A DNA stretch of 21,941 bases. Source: Hofstenia miamia. Lineage: Eukaryota; Xenacoelomorpha; Acoela. Numbering within the stretch: the first letter of the stretch is position 1; each line of letters opens with the position of its first letter. This document shows positions 1 through 8,192 of this stretch, piece after piece. Position numbers and translations under genes: made by a program. The DNA is taken from the NCBI GenBank assembly GCA_004352715.1, contig SCFE01000001.1:6836095-6858035 (forward strand), in the 5' to 3' direction. The notes beneath the pieces are model-generated. The model worked only from the letters and a program-made list of their open reading frames with translations, was not told the DNA's origin and did not search any database.

Positions 1-20
1 TATATATATATATATATATA
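1..20. repeat. (TA)n microsatellite at left window edge
   Basis: Pure alternating TA from the first base. The window begins and ends in TA repeats, so the true tract length is unknown. It has no coding content. Confidence 0.97.
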
Positions 21-539
21 CTTTTGTGATTATAACAAAAAGACTTCGCCTTCTCAAATCTGAACTTTGCTATTTACGATTAGTCAAACTACTAAAGAGA
101 AATTGTTCTATTTAAAAATGAATATTAGTATTTTGCGTAACCGCGTAGTACCCCCAATAGCAAAATTTTTGCAATTTAATAAGAAATTCAGAATTTTCAA
201 TTTAATAAACATTGGACTTTTCAGCTTAACTATCATTAATAAATACGCAATGTAATTTTAAAAAAAGTGGTCATTGAGATGGTGAATTTCCTTCCAATCA
301 TAGCTTAGCGCAATTTAAACTCAGGTTCATTTTTGGCATCTATTTAAAAGGTTGATATGATTTCTCTTAGTTATGCAAAATTTAGCTGTAATTTGCAAAC
401 TACGATGATTGTTTACATAATTCTCTTCACATGCACTTTTTTATGAATGATCAATTAACTATTCAATATATTAGTATTAGTGGAGGCTATGTGTTATATC
501 GTCAACATGTTTTCGCGCCACCTAAATTGGAAATGAAAG
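21..539. other. non-coding, nothing recognised
   Basis: AT-rich sequence with stops in all frames. The only open frame is about 62 codons at 67-255; it starts with a non-ATG codon, has low-complexity composition and matches no family I know. I see no gene here. Confidence 0.6.
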
Positions 540-579
540 GGTTAATTCATGACCTACTATAGTAGGTCATGGTTAATTC
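540..579. repeat. 22-bp perfect palindrome flanked by 9-bp direct repeats
   Basis: Bases 549-570 form a perfect inverted repeat: the half-site ATGACCTACTA is followed at once by its reverse complement. GGTTAATTC stands on both sides (540-548 and 571-579) as an exact direct repeat. One extra base on each side extends the palindrome to 548-571. A palindrome framed by a short direct repeat resembles the footprint of a tiny insertion with target duplication, or a palindromic protein-binding site. It is outside any recognised gene, about 630 bp upstream of the TGF-beta-like start codon. Confidence 0.85.
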
Positions 580-723
580 CAGGTAAAGGACCCACAGAAT
601 TTTGTCATCTACTTAGTAAAAATATACAACCTGAAATTTTGTTTAAAAGTTTAAGGTGCGGTTTATAGACGCTGTATATCTGTAACTCAAAAACAATCTT
701 CAATGTATGAAATGCGGCCTACT

Positions 724-726
<3 letters not shown>
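580..726. other. non-coding, nothing recognised
   Basis: AT-rich sequence between the palindrome and the TA tract. I see no open frame of note and no repeat structure. Confidence 0.5.

Positions 727-758
<32 letters not shown>
727..758. repeat. (TA)n microsatellite
   Basis: About 16 uninterrupted AT dinucleotides. Similar tracts recur at 4650-4678, 16829-16844, 17103-17128 and 21911-21941, so TA repeats are a general feature of this genome. Confidence 0.95.
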
Positions 759-761
<3 letters not shown>

Positions 762-1072
762 TAATATTTGCAATAATAGAGTGTTTATATAATGTATTAG
801 TGTAAGGGATCTGAATAAAATTTTCAATTCTCATTTTGTGGGAAGTGTTTATGAATTAAATATGTTAAATATTTGGAATACGTAAATATAATTCTATTTT
901 TGCATTACTGAAATTATTAATGAGACGTTTGTATATTTCGCGAGATTTGAATAAACGAGAAGGTTTCTGTTAGCGAGGGACACCCTACCGCTAAATAAGG
1001 ATAACGTAATGCCCTTATTTATTGGAAGGAATATTCAGAATCACGGTTCCCCGGAAACATTTAAGTAAATGA
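759..1072. other. non-coding region upstream of the ligand gene
   Basis: No coding frame is recognised. From 1073 the frame used by the first exon of the TGF-beta-like gene is open (the last in-frame stop is TGA at 1070-1072), but the first ATG in that frame is at 1202. The promoter and 5' untranslated region must lie in or before this stretch. I could not identify a convincing core promoter; an ATTATATAA string at about 1156-1164 is TATA-like but sits only about 40 bp before the ATG. Confidence 0.5.
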
Positions 1073-1201
1073 GAAGCGGAAAAGATTAAGAATGGCAGCA
1101 GTCGTGCAGATAATCTGATAAATTTAGAGCCTCGAGCAAGAGACGCATTTCTCACATTATATAACAAATTTTGCAATGCATTCCCATTTCACATTTACAA
1201 G

Positions 1202-1523
1202 ATGCTGGTCTGGAAGACTTTTTACATATTGGTTTTCTTTTACCCTACTTCAACGATATCCGCTGCTATCTCTTCAAGCAAAAACTATTGCCAAAAAGAC
1301 AATATTTGCTATGGGAAATATAACTATCAAAAACTCTACCAGCGATTTCACATACAAAGAATTGCGTTGGCATTACCAGGAGTTAACCAAAAAATGCTGC
1401 GTAATGGAAGCTTGGATATCCTTTGTAATCCAAATCGACAGTTTGTGGCAAATGACTCAGCACCCCTAAGAGTTTCCAAGCCTACAAAATATGACTTAAT
1501 ATCCTATAAAAGTGCTAAAAAAG
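1202..1523 (+). CDS. TGF-beta-like ligand, exon 1: signal peptide and start of propeptide
   Basis: The ATG at 1202 is the first in a frame open since 1073. The protein begins MLVWKTFYILVFFYPTST, with one lysine then a hydrophobic run, a clear secretory signal peptide probably cleaved near residues 20-22. After it come two cysteines close together (NYCQKDNICYG), as near the start of TGF-beta and myostatin propeptides. A helical stretch around YQRFHIQRIALALPGV resembles the alpha-1 latency helix of the family, followed by an NGS and an NDS sequon. The exon ends at AAG|GTAGGG in phase 1. An upstream ATG at 1176 in another frame opens a 97-codon overlapping frame that could act as an upstream ORF but has no family resemblance. 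No full-length match is claimed: the first exon of such genes is poorly conserved. Confidence 0.7.
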
Positions 1524-1770
1524 GTAGGGTCGAAAATCAAATTTATTATTTCAAAATGTTTAGATTTTCTATGCCAATATTATTATAATTCAAATTTTAC
1601 TAAATATGGTCGAATGTGAATTACATTAACTATTTATTAGTAAACTCTTTCTTCGATAATTGATTGTTTTTGCAATTTTCATTGCATGCCAACTTATCAA
1701 CAGCCTTACAGTCTTGATATCCATAAAATACAATTACAGTTAATTCCAACGTTTTCATTGTTTCATTTAG
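1524..1770 (+). other. intron 1 of TGF-beta-like gene
   Basis: It starts GTAGGG and ends in a pyrimidine-rich acceptor (TTTTCATTGTTTCATTTAG). A second acceptor-like TTTACAG ends at 1798 but would break the reading frame after exon 1, so the 1770 site is preferred. It is 247 bp long, and the exon 1 frame meets a stop inside it. Confidence 0.65.
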
Positions 1771-1935
1771 AAATTCACAAGGAACTTATTGTTTACAGCT
1801 TTGTAACAAGTGATGAAGAGCAATATTTCATTGAAAAATCAAATCTTAAGTTTTTCTTTCGAAGTGATGCCTTTGATAAGAATGCCGCACTTAGAGTCAC
1901 TGTTCAACGTTATGTTCACAACATCCCTGAGAACA
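1771..1935 (+). CDS. TGF-beta-like ligand, exon 2: propeptide beta-strand core
   Basis: This exon of 165 bases is phase 1 at both ends, with donor AACA|GTAAG. The product runs from KELIVYSFVTSDEEQ through LKFFFRSDAFDKNAALRVTV to HNIPEN. The pattern matches the family's propeptide: a short strand (ELIVYSF, like EIITF in activins), then an aromatic-rich strand (LKFFF, like LHFEI), then an alternating hydrophobic strand before VHN. Identity is too low to name the subfamily. The open frame continues past 1935 to a stop at 2049 in intron-like sequence, and the GTAAG is the natural exit. Confidence 0.7.
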
Positions 1936-2664
1936 GTAAGTTTTCAAATTTTAACATCGATTTTTGGGATTTTATTAACTTATCATCACTGTGTTCAACT
2001 CTTCATTGCAATTTCCACAAATTTTTTGCAATTCTCATAAAAACTAAGTAATGTAGAAAAACATTATTTAAACTGTATGGTAACATTACTTTATAAAGCA
2101 GTTTAGATCTATTATGCTGATTCACTAGACTTTATGATTTAATACTAATCAACAGCTATCTTGTTATAGTCAAGGATTACTAAATATTTAGTAGGCCTTG
2201 TTATAGTGGCTAAAAATACTTGTGATTTGTTAGTTACTTGCATGTAAGCCGATCAAAAGTTATCTTAGGAGAATGATTTTAGGGATTCACTCGCAGAATA
2301 CGCACGTTCAAATTAGAATTATGCTAAATTCTAAGAAATGCAGATAATTGCTTAGAACTATCAAAATCTTAAACGTTTAGCTTGTAGTGGTTTATGGTAC
2401 ACAATAATAAACGAATTCTCATATGATGATTATTAAAGTTTTTTTTTCATTACCTATAAAGCAGTCAAATTTCAAATGACAACAATAAAAAAGTACAACT
2501 CAAGTTGATTATCATGATAATTATGTGTGAACTCAAACCAGAGAAAAAATATCAGGTCAGTATTGGTCGGGGCTTTGTATAAAAGTCTCGATATATTTTG
2601 TTGCCGTTGTTCTGATTAATAATATTCGACAAAGTGACCCATTATTTGTCAAGAATGATGGCTA

Positions 2665-2800
2665 GTAGGGCTCGGTGGGATTCTGATACCGAAACCAATA
2701 CCGAGGTATTTTGACAATATCGAAAAATACCGATACCATGGTATCTTGCTGAAAAAATTTATCGGTATTTTATTTGAGAGTATTCTATACGAGGTCTACA
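2665..2800. mobile_element. possible hAT-type transposon terminus with ATACCG repeats
   Basis: TAGGGCTCGGTGGGATTCTG leads into a cluster of ATACCG or its complement: GATACCGAAACC, AATACCGAGGTATT, ATACCGATACCATGGTATC, ATCGGTATTTTA. Two of these are short palindromes. Clustered GATACCG-type subterminal repeats after a GGGCTCG-like tip are familiar from hAT transposon ends. I did not find a matching opposite end, so this would be a solitary or truncated terminus. Confidence 0.35.
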
Positions 2801-4094
2801 ATATAGCACTTTGGAAAACTCAGGAAATTTCTTAAGAAGAAATGGCTATTAATCATGCAGAAACCACTATATGGCTGATTATCACACAAAATTTTGTCAT
2901 AAATACCTTCATAAAACAAGCTATTTATATAGATTTTTTCTTAAAAATCAAATTTGCAAATGTGGCCATTCCATTCGCGTTAAGGTGCATTTATTTCTTT
3001 AAAGCAATAGTCATCATTATGAAATTAAAATCTTTTTATTTATGCTCAAAGCTTAAATGAACTTGTGATGTGTAACATTTCCGTAGGGTTCTAATTTTTT
3101 CCTGCCTGTTGATATTAAACATTGTTCTATGGAGTAGAGATGAGCTTTATAAAAAAAATTTTTCACTTCGTAAGAAAATATTGATACTTCAGAATTGTTT
3201 TTAAGGCTTGGATCATCCGCAGAAAAGAAAAAAGAAAATCATCTAATTTTAATAGAGTAGTATCCAATTTTCCATGAAATATGCAAAAATTAATATTCAT
3301 ATTTTGGATGTTAAATCTATTAATTTTGCTTCAGAAACAGTTTTTTGAGAAATGGTTAGAGATTGCAAAATTTAAAACAAAGCACGTTATCTGTATAGCT
3401 TCTATGCCACCGCAAGTTGTTTCTTTGTCAGACCGTAATGTTCAATAAAATTCATGCATATTTGTATTAACTAGGTCTAACATAAGTCAATCAAGTCAAA
3501 ATTTGTCAGGCAATTCCCTTTCCAATAGAGAATACGAAAAATATCATATAATTGATATAACCATGGTATACTACAACTGCAAAAAATGGTGTTTTTGTTT
3601 TGTTTTTAATTATAGCTCTGTAGTGCTGAAATAAATACCTAAGGAAAATTTAAGCCAAGCAATTTCAAATTTTGATGTAAAAAGAATATGTAAAAAATGG
3701 GTTTTTAGGTAAGTAACATCAATTTTATTAATTAATGTAAATCCTCGAGTATAAGCCACCACCATGTATCATGATTTTTGAAAATATGGAGGATATTTAC
3801 GTTTCTGATCAAATGTATTCAAGTTTTGTTTTTCTAATAGCCTTACAATGTACAGTACTGTATTAAGCAAATAAAAACTAAACACATGAACGTGTTTGAA
3901 AAGGATATCTGAAAAAATTCGAAGTTTAGCTGAATTGCATTAGAAATTCAAACTTACTGTATATTTCTGGGTAGGTTTGAATCAGTAGAGTTTTTTTCAT
4001 TGCTATAGGTAGTAGTTCTTTGAAAACTTACCGAAATATACCAACATCAAACAGAAGATATCTTCTGGTCAAAACGGAAATGAGCTAACAGATA

Positions 4095-4644
4095 TTTCTT
4101 GATATTTTTGGAAGGATACAAGTACTCTGGCCTAATAGGGAAAATATAAGAAATCATGATGAGATAGGCAAGATCTTACAGAAATTAAGAAAGAAGAATA
4201 AGAAAGGTACCACAGAATTCAGCATTAAGTCAACCGACCAAAACAAATGTAATTAATTTGTTAATCATGCTTTTGTGCAGGAAAAAATACTAATTTAAGA
4301 TAGTTAGATGGAAATTTTAAGGCAGATGGGAATAGAGTATATACAAGTTCAGGCAGCAAAGGTAGACCACTGTTGAGTGACAAGAAGTATTAGGTGCAGA
4401 AATCTTAGAATTGAAAGCCTATATAATGTAGGTAAGAAACTTAAGAATCATTATCGAAATTCAGTAAGTAAATAAGAAGGATAAGAACAGGTGAGGAAAC
4501 AAAGGCATACAAGAAAAGGGAAATGAGGTAATGGACATTAAGGTATAAGCAAGGGGCAATGCATGGAAAACACTGGTGGAATAATGAATATTGTGCTGAA
4601 GAAATAACAGTAAGTAGCTAAAAACAGAAGAAAAAGCAAAATTC

Positions 4645-4648
<4 letters not shown>
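4095..4648 (+). other. purine-rich stretch, unrecognised
   Basis: The plus strand is conspicuously rich in A and G for about 550 bases inside intron 2 (runs such as AGAAATTAAGAAAGAAGAATAAG). Stops are frequent in all frames. It may be an old decayed retroelement; no motif supports a specific class. Confidence 0.35.
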
Positions 4649-4649
<1 letters not shown>

Positions 4650-4678
<29 letters not shown>

Positions 4679-4821
4679 NNNNNNNNNNNNNNNNNNNNNN
4701 NNNNNNNNNNNNNNNNNNNNNNNNNNNNNNNNNNNNNNNNNNNNNNNNNNNNNNNNNNNNNNNNNNNNNNNNNNNNNNNNNNNNNNNNNNNNNNNNNNNN
4801 NNNNNNNNNNNNNNNNNNNNN
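4650..4821. other. (TA)n microsatellite running into a 143-base assembly gap
   Basis: TA repeats at about 4650-4678 end directly in Ns at 4679-4821, and the sequence resumes with ATATACATGTATGTACG. The gap probably arose because the repeat could not be assembled. Open frames drawn through it are artefacts. Confidence 0.95.
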
Positions 4822-4979
4822 ATATACATGTATGTACGTTTATATAAACATTTACTAGTATGATTTCGAGCATATTATATTTTGAAAAAAAATGGTTTTT
4901 TGTTCTTTAACTACCCATAAAATGCATAATGACTAAGATATATTGTTATTATTATGGTGTGATATATATAATTCTTTAG

Positions 4980-5167
4980 AAATGATTTCCGACCGAATAC
5001 ATTTTTCCAAACACACTTATCACAAAAATTCAACAAATGTTGCAGATGCCCAAGAAATCGATATATTAAGGATAGTAAAAAGCGTAAAGAATTCTACAGT
5101 TTATATTCGTCTTTCAGCTATGACAATGAATGGTGTTTCGACAACAAATACTCTTGATACAGATAAA
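4980..5167 (+). CDS. TGF-beta-like ligand, exon 3: propeptide
   Basis: The acceptor is TATAATTCTTTAG at 4979 and the donor GATAAA|GTAAGT. The exon is 188 bases, entering in phase 1 (matching exon 2) and leaving in phase 0. The product includes ISDRIHFSKHTYHKNST, then ADAQEIDILRIVKSVKNST, then VYIRLSAMTMNGVSTTN. DILRIVKSVKNST followed by a hydrophobic alternating strand resembles the ILRLIKPMKDGT region of myostatin propeptides (comparison from memory). Two NST sequons suit a secreted propeptide. The frame has several ATG codons upstream of 4980, but that part lies before the acceptor and is not needed. Confidence 0.7.
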
Positions 5168-5860
5168 GTAAGTATTAGATATTTTGAAAATATAAAACTC
5201 ATTAAAAGTGATCAATTCTAGTTATAATTAATTATATATTATTCACTTATAGTTTTCAATCATTTGTATAAGCAAATTCCGAAATTTAAACAAGGAAATA
5301 CTCAAACACTCCTAAGTCTTTGGTAGTAAGATTAACAGGAAATTTAGTTAAATATAATCCCTTGGAATCATAAGAACATTCACAAAAATATTATTGATCT
5401 CTATGAAAATTAAGTTGATTGGTAATATATATCAGATATACTTCCATGCTCATTGCATTTTTCTATTAAAACATAATATAATTAGAAAAGTAAAATTTTT
5501 CACGATTGCTATACCTAGATGATTTAAATATTCTCAATTATAAAGTCAGAAAAATTAAATTTTTTGTAAATTGAACTTTTATATACTATAAGACTAGCCA
5601 GACTAGCATTTATTTACTTTCGTGAAGGCAATAAAATAAACACTTCTTATTATCTCTTAAATAATTCCAATTACATTTATGAGTGAGTATGTAAACACCC
5701 TCTTTCGACCAGAAGCAGAGCAATTGGTAGATGGTTGCAATGAATTAAATTACATGACTGGTTTTCAATTTTTAAATTTGAAAATTTCTTTTAAACTAGA
5801 AGCAATTCATGAATTATATTATTAGTAACCGGAAATCAAATCAGCACACGTGTGTGGGTC

Positions 5861-5905
5861 ATAGATAACTAAATATTAACTAAATATTAATATTTAGTCA
5901 TCTAT
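5861..5905. repeat. 19-bp inverted repeat (hairpin)
   Basis: The arm ATAGATAACTAAATATTAA (5861-5879) pairs with 5887-5905 with one mismatch around a 7-base loop. It lies in the intron between exon 3 and the mature exon. It may be a small insertion footprint or a chance AT-rich hairpin. Confidence 0.7.
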
Positions 5906-6483
5906 AGCGTGGGTAGGAGAAGAAAATCTCCGTTGTACCCAAATTTGTAGTTGTCAATTATATTTTAATAGTCCACTGTTAAACATTTGTTTCTATAGAT
6001 AAAATACCAATATTATTTGAAGATTTGTACTATACAGAAAGAACATGAAATTTTCAGTAATTATGAAATTAGAGACTAATTTAATACTGTCATTTGAACG
6101 ACTAGTAGGGTAAGTGTAAGGAATACGACACCACAAGAGTCATACGCATTCTTTTCTATTATTTTGGAAAAAGAATTGTCATAGTGGCATATATCACAGC
6201 TAATGCCTTTTCTGCTTCCATGCAATTTAAAAAAATACTTTTAACAAATCATCATATTCCTCGAGAAAATTCTATTTCCCTTGCAAATGTTCAATTTCTC
6301 TGTCCCATTCAGTCCAGATAATCGAAGATGCACTGTATAGAAATTGGGCTTTCAAGGAATGAGGGGGTGAGTTAGAATAATAGAGGTGTGCTTTGAAAAT
6401 AGTGATAATAACAATATTAAAAAGTTGTTTAAGTACTGTTTAGGTCAATTGACCATTGACCAATCAATGATGTGTGTAGGTAA

Positions 6484-6502
6484 AGATGTGTATAAGAGAC
6501 AG
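6484..6502 (+). other. Tn5 mosaic end (Nextera transposase adapter) in the assembly
   Basis: AGATGTGTATAAGAGACAG occurs exactly: the complete 19-bp hyperactive Tn5 mosaic-end sequence used in Nextera libraries, including mate-pair junction adapters. The sequencing-primer part usually preceding it in Nextera adapters is absent (the bases before it read GTGTGTAGGTAA). A 19-base exact match by chance in 22 kb is negligible. It is most likely untrimmed adapter built into a contig, so bases on either side may not be adjacent in the genome. It falls inside a 61-codon open frame (6386-6571), which is therefore not a gene. Confidence 0.93.
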
Positions 6503-6746
6503 GCAGCTATTCTAATGCTTGAATACTGTGGGTATTGTGCATCGATAAGTTGTGTAATCATAGTGCTATAAATTTTCAAGTTCTAAGAACTAAATGCGAT
6601 GTGCCCGAGTCAGAAGTACCGGCAACATTATGCTCAATTGTGAATGCCATTTAAGTGTAATCAATTATATCTAATTGTAAATATCATTTAATTTTTGATT
6701 AAAATTTAATCTGATTTTTTGGTTTGATGAAACCCAAGCATCTTAG

Positions 6747-6833
6747 AAGAGACACTTCTTCATAAGTATTTGTATTTCCAATAAAAAATGTATTTTGCTC
6801 AATAGATCACTGCGATTTAAATTGAAAATGAAG
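6747..6833 (+). CDS. candidate extra propeptide exon of TGF-beta-like gene
   Basis: An acceptor-like CAAGCATCTTAG is followed by 87 bases (29 codons) open in phase 0, then GTTAGG. The phases match exon 3 and the last exon. The product is KRHFFISICISNKKC followed by ILLNRSLRFKLKMK. Its alternating hydrophobic pattern and the cysteines could correspond to the last propeptide strands before the furin site (SLDVRIACEQC in activins, from memory). The donor is weak and the composition low-complexity, so this is tentative. Without it, exon 3 joins directly and in frame to 7242. Confidence 0.3.
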
Positions 6834-7241
6834 GTTAGGTAATAAGAGACCACATACCTCTATTATCCTATTATCCAACTAAGTAAACAAATTTTAGTCA
6901 TTTTTATGCTACATAGATGTATAATGCAAGTTACTGAAAGCATTGGTAAAAGTTTCTTTATTATTGTGCATCTGTATTTCTGTTTATGCAAAGTATGCAA
7001 ATGAGCTTAAGTCTCTCGTATTCACTACACTTACCCTCTTTATATTTTCGAAATTCTATATCAGTTTCTTGGAAATTTTTCCATTATTTAGAGTAGGTAT
7101 TATTCTGAGAATGGCTTGGGTACACTTATGTGCGGGTACAGCCTAGGTCCGAGTACAACCACTAAATTAAGCATATTATTATTTTGTGTAATGGAGTTCT
7201 GAGGTCAAAAAATTTCGAATATCCCATTAATATATATTTAG

Positions 7242-7589
7242 GATGTCTATGTGAACAATTTTGAAAATAAGATTTCTAAACAACGCAGAAGACGAAGTAA
7301 CAATAAATGTAATGGTGACTGTTGCTTTTATGACAGTCATCTCAAGATTAAGGATACAGGTTGGAAATGGATCATTTCTCCTAGGACAATTCTTGCTGGA
7401 TATTGCGCTGGAACCTGCAAAAAGGGCGACAAATTTGGCAAGGACTCTGCTACCATGAACAAGGATTACATACCATGTTGTGCTCCTGTCAAGTTCCAAT
7501 CCACTGAAATAATATATTATAATTTCAACGGGAATATTCAACGTAGTACAATAGATGCATTGGAAATAACAGAATGCGGTTGTGTTTGA
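7242..7589 (+). CDS. TGF-beta-like ligand, last exon: furin site and nine-cysteine mature domain
   Basis: The acceptor TATATATTTAG ends at 7241; an in-frame TAG spanning the acceptor forces a splice there. The exon encodes DVYVNNFENKISKQ, the basic cleavage site RRRR, then a 97-residue mature growth factor ending ECGCV before TGA at 7587-7589. Its cysteines run KCNGDCC, YCAGTC, PCC, ECGCV, nine in all, giving the cystine-knot set plus the extra N-terminal pair and the dimer cysteine (first of PCC) seen in TGF-beta, activins and myostatin. DTGWKWIISP matches the conserved GW-WI-P finger region. The first cysteine is only three residues from the CC (usually about seven or more), and the segment between TC and PCC is about 19 residues (usually about 28 or more), so the wrist-helix region is short. 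It is a secreted, probably disulfide-linked dimeric ligand for Ser/Thr kinase receptors. A start at GTG 7251 suggested by a bacterial-type ORF scan is spurious. Confidence 0.92.
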   Translation, partial: DVYVNNFENKISKQRRRRSNNKCNGDCCFYDSHLKIKDTGWKWIISPRTILAGYCAGTCKKGDKFGKDSATMNKDYIPCCAPVKFQSTEIIYYNFNGNIQRSTIDALEITECGCV

Positions 7590-7726
7590 CTAAACGTTGC
7601 CGAATTGATTGAACAAATAATAATTTACATGTTGCGTTTTTTATAAATACAATGTGCATCATTTCCTACCAAGGAATAATAGAACGAGTAATGCAAAGAA
7701 ATTAGTAAGAAAAATAGCTTATACCC

Positions 7727-7739
7727 AATAAACAATAAA
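7727..7739 (+). promoter_or_regulatory. tandem AATAAA polyadenylation signals inside a transposon end
   Basis: AATAAA occurs at 7727-7732 and again at 7734-7739, about 140 bases after the stop of the TGF-beta-like gene, and is the first canonical signal after it. Both copies lie within the left terminal inverted repeat of the element at 7722-9848. If used, the transposon supplies the 3' end of the transcript. Confidence 0.45.
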
Positions 7740-7859
7740 ACGTTTTATACCCCTCTTATAATGGTATAACACGTTGTAAGCCGTCTTAAGATACGCCTTC
7801 TAAACGTCGTATAAAACACAATTTCTAAACGAATGCCATCTAGTGTCCACCAAATGATG

Positions 7860-8020
7860 TTCTAAAACGTTTTCTAAACGTCTTCTAAACGTCTTCTAAA
7901 CGTCTTCTAAACGTTTTCTAGACGTCTTCTAAACGTCTTCTAAACGTCTTCTAAACGTCTTCTAAACGTCTTCTAAACGTCTTCTAAACGTCTTCTAAAC
8001 GTCTTCTAAACGTCTTCTAA
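7860..8020 (+). repeat. 11-bp tandem array, about 14-15 copies (left side of element)
   Basis: The unit TTCTAAACGTC repeats almost perfectly for about 161 bases, with single-base variants (AAAACGT, ACGTTTTCTAGACG) toward its left part. The period of 11 is close to one helical turn, so any site within the unit would be presented on the same DNA face. Diverged copies also occur at about 7796-7845. Confidence 0.95.
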
Positions 8021-8192
8021 GTAATTTTTATGCTATTTCTAGGCTATTCATAAGAGTTTTGCAAACAATTTCCAAATGTTTGTTACAATTTGGTCCGGTT
8101 TTTAATGGTCTACATTAGTGACTCTCTTTGTCAAGCAAATTCAATTGTGCATGAATGCGCTTACATTTGTTCATCATGATGAAATCGTTTGA

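Larger units (their letters stand above)
1936..4979 (+). other. intron 2 of TGF-beta-like gene (with gap)
   Basis: About 3.0 kb between a GTAAG donor and a TTCTTTAG acceptor at 4979. It holds a hAT-like transposon terminus (about 2665-2800), a purine-rich stretch at about 4095-4660 with no recognisable coding, a TA microsatellite and a 143-base N gap (4679-4821). An open frame of 72 codons at 2842-3060 resembles no protein I know. The gap could hide more sequence but interrupts no proposed exon. Confidence 0.6.
5168..7241 (+). other. intron(s) between exon 3 and the mature-domain exon
   Basis: About 2.1 kb, holding a short hairpin (5861-5905), a Tn5/Nextera mosaic end (6484-6502) and one weak candidate exon (6747-6833). 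The family's propeptide normally has a tryptophan-containing segment between the exon 3 and mature parts, and I found no exon for it. Several acceptor-like sites (about 5341 and 6320) open frames containing a tryptophan, but each hits a stop before any donor. A missing exon could have been lost at the adapter-marked join. Confidence 0.5.
1202..7589 (+). other. TGF-beta-superfamily ligand gene, whole locus (4-5 exons)
   Basis: The proposed spliced gene joins 1202-1523, 1771-1935, 4980-5167, possibly 6747-6833, and 7242-7589. Exon 1 ends after the first base of a codon and exon 2 starts at the second. Exon 2 again ends after one base and exon 3 starts at the second. Exon 3 ends on a complete codon, and both the candidate exon 4 and the last exon start on a complete codon. 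The product would be about 340-370 residues: signal peptide, propeptide with four N-glycosylation sequons (NGS, NDS and two NST), a basic RRRR cleavage site, and a 97-residue nine-cysteine mature domain. That is near the lower end of the usual length for such precursors. Nine cysteines with a CC pair early point to the TGF-beta/activin/myostatin side of the superfamily, not the seven-cysteine BMP side. The subfamily cannot be settled by eye. Confidence 0.8.

Noticed and set aside
4461-4873. Minus-strand frames with an IYIYIY run
   Set aside because: They come from TA repeat translation and Ns, with no real coding signal.
5702-5828. Open stretch with polypyrimidine acceptor as the missing propeptide exon
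   Set aside because: After the CCAG acceptor the phase-0 frame meets TAG within a few codons, and the open frame has the wrong phase.
6386-6571. 61-codon open frame
   Set aside because: It reads through the Tn5 adapter (VYKRQ is coded by the mosaic end) and resembles no protein.
6943-7146. 67-codon open frame before the mature exon as a ligand exon
   Set aside because: It is hydrophobic low-complexity sequence with no propeptide-like pattern and no good splice sites in matching phase.
7227-7541. Minus-strand 104-codon frame opposite the mature ligand domain
   Set aside because: It is a shadow of the real plus-strand exon; it has no family motifs.
7860-8020. CRISPR array
   Set aside because: The repeats are 11 bp, directly abutting with no spacers, in eukaryotic DNA; it is a tandem array in a transposon.
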